From assembly GCA_013399115.1 (NCBI GenBank), contig VXAA01003849.1, positions 1,318,685 through 1,382,684 of the forward strand: a stretch of DNA of 64,000 bases, given 5' to 3'. The position numbers and the translations under genes were made by a program. Shown here piece by piece: positions 57,482 to 64,000 of this stretch. Source of the DNA: Anseranas semipalmata. Taxonomy: Eukaryota; Chordata; Aves; Anseriformes; Anseranatidae. The notes under the pieces were generated by a model. That model ran no database searches. It was not told the DNA's origin and worked only from the letters and a program-made list of their open reading frames with translations. Every line of letters starts with the position of its first letter. The stretch's first letter is position 1.

Positions 57482-57533
57482 CCTGCTCTATTGAACTTGA
57501 TGGCTATTCCCATATACTGCTCAATGGGAGCAG
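57482..57533 (-). repeat. Dispersed short palindromic repeat, copy 3
   Basis: The plus strand reads CCTGCTCTATTGAACTTGAT, then TTCCCATATACTGC, then TCAATGGGAGCAG. The ends are near-complementary (CTGCTCTATTG against CAATGGGAGCAG), and the reverse strand aligns with copies at 36.7 and 48.5 kb (ATGGGAAT, GCC, TTCA). Confidence 0.5.
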
Positions 57534-58281
57534 ACTCAGCAGTGACTGCTTCCCATTAGAGTATCATGGTCTGAGTGGATTTCCTTAGCTTTCTGTGGGG
57601 ATGTGTCTGTCTCCTTGACGTGATCTTGCAGGCTGCTTGCGATATGGAAGAGAAAAAAGAGGAATAATGAGAAAATAATAACCTTTCTGCACACATTGGG
57701 AAAGAGCAACCACGGTCTGCTGGTCCCTGGTGCAAGCAGGGAGGTTTCAGGACCCGGTTTGTCCCACGAGGCTGTGCAGAAGATTTGGAGAGGTTCAGAT
57801 CCCCCCTGTGAGCAGGGGTTACAGCTGTGTGCAGCCCCGGGGCAGGCAGGGGAGTTTCTCTCCTCGGAGAAATTTTCTGTCTCCAGCCAACAGGACGCTC
57901 TACAGATATTGTAATACTGATGTAGAGTTTGTCTGTCCTAACAGGAAAGGATTGTAGCTTGAAAAGTGCTCTCAGGTCCTCTGCTTTTAGCTTTTGTCAG
58001 CACACAAAGCTCTCCACAAGAACAGCACAAAAGTCTAACGGATACGGAAAGTCAGAGGGCCAGCAGTAGAGACAGATTTTGTGGTGTTGTGACCTGCTGC
58101 TGGTTGAAGTCTCTGTGTTACAGGTCCTAACCCGCTTTTTCCTCTTCTGCTCCCCCAGTCCCATTGCTAACACACTTTTCTGCCCAGCAGGTACTAACTA
58201 TGCTTTTCTCTCAAGTGGACAAATCAACTAATATAGCTAGATTGAAGTAAGCCTGACCCAGATTTAGTTTAGATTTTGCTG

Positions 58282-58298
58282 TTTTTTTTTTTTTTTTT
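58282..58298. repeat. T17 homopolymer
   Basis: Seventeen T in a row. A further T13 lies at 60204-60216. Confidence 0.95.
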
Positions 58299-59217
58299 GT
58301 CAGAGAGGTTGAGGGAACCCATCTTTTCTCTTTTGGTTTTCTTTTTGCTTATTCCAGTTGGCCTAATAAAAGCTATTGCTTCTCTCTACAGACTTCACCT
58401 GCTTGTTAACCTGAGACTCACTGCTACAAAGAATAATAATATTGTAATTCTTCATGGTGTTTTCAACTCCAGTAATACAGGCTGTATTTTTCAACAAATG
58501 CCAACTCTTTGCTTCTTAATTTTGAATGCTTAGTTTATCTTTCCAGTTAAAACATACCACTACCAGGGCACATCATGTACCAGTTTGTTTGTCTAGAGAC
58601 ATCCCTTGAAGGAAGTTGAACAGTGTCCCTGGAAGCACTGCAGAAGACAGGGAAATGCCCCAAAGGCACCAGAGAGCCATACACCAGGAGAAAAGCCTGG
58701 GCTAAGGGGTCAGGAGGAAGCAACTGGGCTTACCTTGGAGTGGAGACGTCTTCAAACCCTGTGACCAAGGGAGCCTCTTGCTAGGCTTTCCCAGGTTTGG
58801 TCTCCTCTGTGCTGAAAAGTGAGAGAAGCGGGAATCTGAGCCTGCACTGAGTTTATGATGGAGAGCTGGTGCTTTTCTCTGGACTAGTTAGTAGAAGACC
58901 CTGGAGGTCAGATGAATCCAAGCAGGTGCTTTCTCAGTGTTAAAGGGCTGGGTCACCTGCTCACATGCATGTAGAGACCATGTTTTTAAGTGAAAGTCAT
59001 CTCGTTTCAGCCTCCTCTCTCTGGTTTGTCCCAACAATGTGCCTACCCCCCAGTGACAACAAACAGGCTCTAGGTTTCATTTCCCTGCGTGTGCCTCCTC
59101 TGGGGGATTTCATTCACATTTGTTAAATGGAGAGATATTTTTGAGAGAGATTATTGCTAATTGCTATTGTGGACTTTGCTTTTGATTTCCCTGCCTTTCC
59201 CCTAGTGCAGTTGCTAC

Positions 59218-59241
59218 TTATTATTATTATTATTATTATTT
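59218..59241. repeat. (TTA)n trinucleotide array
   Basis: Eight TTA units, essentially pure. Confidence 0.95.
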
Positions 59242-59330
59242 ACCATACATTTTCTACAAATGACTATTTTGGTTTTCAGTTTGTTCATTCTTAAAGGCCC
59301 TAGAGTTGTACATTAATTTTATTTACGTGA

Positions 59331-59347
59331 CCACTAGGTGGGGACAC
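59331..59347 (+). promoter_or_regulatory. Possible CTCF-type site
   Basis: TGACCACTAGGTGGGGACA (from 59328) aligns with the CTCF core TGGCCACCAGGGGGCGCTA, with the invariant CCAC, AGG and GG positions present and allowed substitutions elsewhere. The main fault is G where C is strongly preferred after GG. Candidate only. Confidence 0.3.
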
Positions 59348-62300
59348 TGAGCTCCGGGTAGTTCCACAGTGAAGTTACCTGCAGACCTGGAGCTGCAGTA
59401 GCAACCAGAGACCCCAGAGCTGAGTAGCAGCAGGTACATGAAAGCTGCTTTGTGGAAGTGGTGAGCAAGTTCTGTTATACAGTGGCTTTAGAGGTCCTCC
59501 AGCAGGCACCTCCAAGCACGGGGTAAATCTGGCCTCTTTCTCTCAGTTGCTCAAATCATGCCCACTTGAAGGCATGAAGAAATGGAGACGGACTGGAGAG
59601 AGGCTGAGGTGTGAGCTCTTCCTTCACTGCCTCTCTTCTAATCTCATCCCTTTTTGCTGGGGATTACATCTGAAGGACTGTTCTGATCCTTTGATCTTCC
59701 CTTGCAGTGAGCATGCCTCGAGAAGAGGCCCCCATCACTTTGGAGCTTCCAGCTGTATCTGTGAAGTGAGGCAGGAAGTTAAATACAATATCAACAGCTT
59801 TATTTATTTATTTTCTTGGTGGTTTGAGCTATTTTTAAAAGACCAAGATCAATCTATGCTTCAAATAGAGTTTCCGTGATTTATCTATTTACATTGTAAG
59901 TACAGACAGTATGTAAAGTGCCTGTTGTCTGCATTAGCTCTTCTGGTCTTTCACCTCACCTGCATCGGGAGGGTTTTGTTGCTGTGGTTTTCCTCCATTT
60001 TGTGGACAGTGCTGGATGTTGAAGAGATGCGATTCCCTCTAATTAGAGGCAGCAATGTTTAGGCAATTCAGATCATCATCATAAAGCAGAGAAAGAATGG
60101 GTCTGAAAAGCAGACATTTTAGCCAGAAAGATCCATGTATTTAAAATCCTGAGGCTAGTTCTTGCTTATTAAAGCTCAGACACGATGCCTGAGGGACTAG
60201 TGATTTTTTTTTTTTTCTACATAGAAGATGTAAAATGAAACTGTAGTTACATTTAATGATCAAGGACATAAAACTACAACTCTGTGATATGGCTAGATCA
60301 TTAGGGGAATATGTCCACTGACCACTAGAAACAGCTGGGCAGGCTTTATGCAGATTAACTGATACCTGGTGGCATGGTACTGCTGCCGAACAACCAACTC
60401 CTCTGCACTCCTTCAGCCCTTAGGGTAGGTTTGCGCTCTCTCCTATTAATACCTAGCAGATGTTTAGATGCTGTGGATGCCCAGCGCCTGACTGCAGCAG
60501 AGTGACCTTGTGCGGAGAGGAGCTGGTGCCACCCAGGATCACGGCTCTGCGATGAGGATGAGTGAGCCTGTGATCTGAATGGGAAAGGTACGCGCGTTTG
60601 GTGCACACAGTGTCCCTGACAAATAGTCGTAACCTTTAAGGGAAGCTGTGTAAATGATCCTTGTCAATACTACCATTAGATTAGTGAGGGACACTGACTA
60701 CTCCAGGGCTATGAACTGCCTTGCAGTCACTTAATAGAGCTCATTGGTAGTAAACTGACTCAGTGATTTGCTTTTCATCAGCTTTAAGGGCTGACTTTTG
60801 AGCCTCCTCTGTTCAAATGGCATGTGGGATCTCTTGTGTTAGTTTGCACCAGCTGGGCAAAACATCAGACACCAGCACAAAAGAAACCGGGTTAGTAACA
60901 GCTAGCCAGCTGCCTGTGAGTTGTAAGTAATGCTGGCAAGAGCTTAAGACTTTTACCCCTGTGGGTCTGCATTGCTTCATGTACTTCTGTGGAAATAAGG
61001 TACCTATCTGATTTTTTCCTGTCCTGCTGTTTGCACAGGTCTGCATGTGAGACCGTGCATGTGGTTTAAAACTTCAGAGGCCATCCCCTGGCAGCTAATA
61101 GGAACAAGCTGTGGAGATGAAACGGGGTTCAGGGATGATGGGTGACAGAAAACCTCAGGGTCTCCTGTTCTTTGAGTCCTCCATGTACGCTAAAAGCCAA
61201 AGGCTTCTAGAAGATTGCTGTCTCCTGCTAATCCTTGGTTTATATACCTGTATAAAAGTAATAGAAATGGGATGGTTACATATGCAAGCACTGTCCAAAG
61301 AAGCTGTTAGCTTGAACAAAGTTGAGTTTAAAATAACATGTCAAGCACTAGTTCATCATCCCTAGAATCAGAGTAGGTGGAGATTTTCCTTGCTTTACAG
61401 AAGTGGTTGAGTGGCAAATCATGCGTAATTTGCAGTTGTTCGGTGGGCCTGCTCTGCCTCCCACCCAGGGCATGGGGTAGCACGATGGGGTAACATGGTT
61501 GGGCAGCACTGCTATGGACTTGGAGCTCCTTAGTCCTTACTGAAGGCTGCTTCGGTAACCTCCAAGAGCTCTCTTAGCTTTTCCGTCTCCACCTTTCCTT
61601 TATCTTCCAGAGGTGTTGTGAAGACAGATTCATGTGTGAAGTGATCGTGAGCTCCATTAAAAACCCTCTGAGTATTATTATTGGCTGCAGCAATATTGTA
61701 CTTGGCAGCATGGAAGCAGGTTACAATTATCTCTCCAAAGAGGTTGCAGACACATGAAAGCCTCCAATTCTCCCACTAGGGAAAGAGGACTTTGGCCTGG
61801 TTTGTGCAAGAATATTTTGTCAGTGGAAGTTGGGTTCTGTTTGCAGATGTTTGCTTCTCTCCTTGCTGTTGAGCTGAGAAAATCCCTCGTCCCTGATGCT
61901 AGAGTACTGCTGTCTCCCTGGCCAAGAGAAGCCTTCAGGCCCAGGAGCACTGAAATAAAACCCACGTAGATGTGCTGCTGCTCCATCAGCTGCAGCAGTG
62001 CCTCATCCTGGCTGCTCGCCACTGCCCATACCAGGGGATGCAAAGTGGTGCCCAGCCTGTGATGTGCCGGGGCTGGGGAGACACCCTAAGGGATGCAGCT
62101 CTGCTGGCAGGAGATTTTAAGGCTGATATGACACTGCTCAAACTGCACTTCTGTGGTCACAGCTCATTTCACCCACAGACATGGTTTTACTTTGCTACCT
62201 TGCTCCTAGCGGATACAGCTCAGCTCTTTTATGCCCTGGAGAAAATATAACCAAATACTAGGATTGAGTGATGGCCCTGCTGAAAACCTGGGTGGAAAAA

Positions 62301-64000
62301 TCGGTTTCTTTGCAGTACTATTATTATTTTTTTAATGCAAAGTGTAACTTTTTACTTCACTTGTGTATTGTTCAAGCCTTTTTGAAAAGGGTAGATGTCT
62401 CAGAAAGATTTTATAAATAAATGTTTCATTTTGAAGCACCTAAGAAAAGGTTTGAATAGTTTAGGAAATTTTAGGTTTTTTTTTTCAGGTTCAGTTTGAA
62501 ATCCAATTTCTCTGAAACACCAACAAATGTTAAATTTAGGTTGGAAAACATCACCAACCTTTTACTGCACATTTATGGGCTGAGGCCAAAAATAAAGAAT
62601 TTCTCTTCTAACAAGATTTAGCAATGAGAAATGAGAACCTTCTCTTGAAAAGCACAAGTGCCCTCAGGCTTTCAGAGTGGTATTTATCTTGTGGAAAGCT
62701 GGTGTTTTGGGCAAATGCAGTTCTGAAACTTCACCCAAATATTGTCCTGATTTGCATAGTTGATTAAGAATCAAATGCCATGATTACCAGCCCCCGAGCT
62801 TCCTACACTGCAGCGTGGTGTTACCTCTGCAGGTTCAGTGCCCAAGAGGTCCTAGCAGATCCTTCTGGCCTGGCTGGTGGCTGCTTCTTCCCTGGGAGCT
62901 GCTGGGGAGCTGGGAGCTGGTGTGGAGTGGGGCTTGCTCTTGGTGGGATTTTTTCCTCCTGAGAGTCAGGGGATGGTCCCAGCAGCGCATCTGGCTCCGT
63001 TTGGAGGCAAAGCCTGGGGTGCTATTTGTCCCTGCAGCAAGGGACACACAGGTGAGGTACCAGTGCAGTCCAGAGGAGCGGAGCTCCTGGCCCTGGGTAA
63101 CTAGAGAGCATTGTGTGGCACACATAACTCTCTCCAGCGAGCTATCACCTCACTGCACCCTTGCTACTCCTTCTGATAGCGAAGCCTTTTCGGAACAGAG
63201 ATGCTATTGATTTCATCTGTCTTCTCACCTCAGTAATCTGGACACCTTGGACTCATGTAGAAATAAAAACTAAGGTGACTCATTTACTGAATCCCTAATG
63301 CAGGGAGTCAGATGGAAATCAGTTGTTAGCCATTATGCACCGCAGAACAGAGATGTCACGCACGAGCTGTGGAACTCTTCCTAACGAGCCAGCTTACAGC
63401 TCTTGCTCCCCCCACAACTTCCGCATTGAGGGTGAATTGCAGTAATCCCACATTAAGGTGACACAGGTGTGGATTCATTTCCAAAACTGCCTAGTCCCTC
63501 TGGACTCCTTAGTTTAATTTTTTTCCCCCCACTGATGTCAGTACAGCAGCAGATTTAAATGCTGGTACTGCACTGATTAAAATTGTATTCCTAAAATAAC
63601 TTTGTCCTTTGGTATCAGTTTATGAGATGCTTTTGTTTCTTTTTGAATTGTTGGATTTTCAAAGTGAATTCTGAAACAGAAATCGGCTAGTTTCAAAATA
63701 ACTTTTCCCTACCACAGGATGCACTGCCTGCCCTTGGACTGTCCATTTTTTAAAGAAATAGGTACAACCAGTAGTAAGAGAGACCAATATATTCATAAAG
63801 GGGTTGCTGGAGGAGTTGGTTAGTGTTTGCACATCTTTCCCACTTTTCCCATGGAAGTCTGTCTACCCATATATCTAATCTTCTGTGGAAAAATTCTATG
63901 GACCAGTTGTGGTAAGGGTTACCTGTTGACACTGCTAGAGACTAGTGACTTCCATTTTGCTTATGGTGAAAATCTTCGGTGTCCTGAGAAGATAAAGTAG

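Larger units (their letters stand above)
57041..64000. other. Unique non-coding DNA
   Basis: No gene recognised. Several simple repeats and one possible CTCF site are listed separately. The stretch 61.68-62.06 kb has a longer minus frame (121 codons) whose first part looks faintly ankyrin-like (see findings). 62.8-63.1 kb is GC-richer, CpG-poor, with overlapping frames up to 131 codons and no domain. The window ends without entering a recognisable feature. Confidence 0.55.

Noticed and set aside
1..64000. CRISPR array, operon, prophage or integrated bacterial element
   Set aside because: No regularly spaced repeats, no closely packed long frames and no ribosome-binding-site pattern; composition and repeats are those of a vertebrate nuclear genome.
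1..64000. Endogenous retrovirus or LTR element
   Set aside because: I looked for paired TG...CA terminal repeats, a tRNA-like primer-binding site and gag/pol signatures and recognised none; all RT traces are of the non-LTR (CR1) type.

Overview
The window reads as non-coding vertebrate nuclear DNA, most likely from a bird; a crocodilian or turtle cannot be formally excluded. The evidence is its repeat content: eight fossils of the CR1 class of LINE retrotransposons, the signature interspersed repeat of birds and other sauropsids, and no Alu, L1 or other mammal-type repeat that I can recognise. The background is AT-rich with many long T tracts, and GC-rich islands appear mainly at about 31.3-32.2 kb and 40.6-41.2 kb. 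I find no protein-coding gene, rRNA, tRNA, CRISPR array or bacterial feature. The open frames are short (longest 231 codons, inside a CpG-rich stretch), overlap on both strands and carry no family signature, apart from pieces of retrotransposon reverse transcriptase.

Layout. 0-10.3 kb: AT-rich unique DNA with (CTTT)n and (TTTG)n repeats and three CR1 fragments (5.7 kb minus, 7.7 kb minus, 10.0 kb plus). 10.3-26.4 kb: unique DNA holding a long, very old CR1-like LINE at 14.3-15.7 kb, with a recognisable reverse-transcriptase block and a 5-base gap, plus a (TTTTA)n array, a (GGAGA)n array and a perfect 12-bp hairpin at 18.2 kb. 26.4-36.7 kb: an old CR1 tail at 26.4 kb; a CpG island at 31.3-32.2 kb with a G-quadruplex motif, paired SOX-like sites and a flanking AT-rich MEF2/RUNX-like block, the best regulatory candidate; adjacent hairpins at 33.5 kb; a stem-loop at 35.2 kb; and a CR1 copy at 35.9 kb. 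36.7-50.5 kb: MIR-like and palindromic repeat remnants, a second GC-rich island, a 44-base gap inside a T tract, and CR1 fossils at 45.8-47.2 kb and 50.1-50.5 kb. 50.5-64 kb: mostly unique DNA with further MIR-like remnants, a (TG)n, a (TTA)n and a possible CTCF-type site.

All CR1 copies look dead (stops, frameshifts, truncation). Seven of the eight resemble CR1 lineages that I associate with turtles, crocodilians and birds together, so they are probably old insertions; only the 7.7 kb copy looks like a standard avian CR1. The clearest unexplained signal is strand asymmetry: by hand count, 22 T runs of 12 or more on the + strand against 3 A runs. One reading is that much of the window is intron of a + strand transcript. 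No novel genetic system was found. All repeat assignments rest on recall of family consensus sequences, not on alignment.
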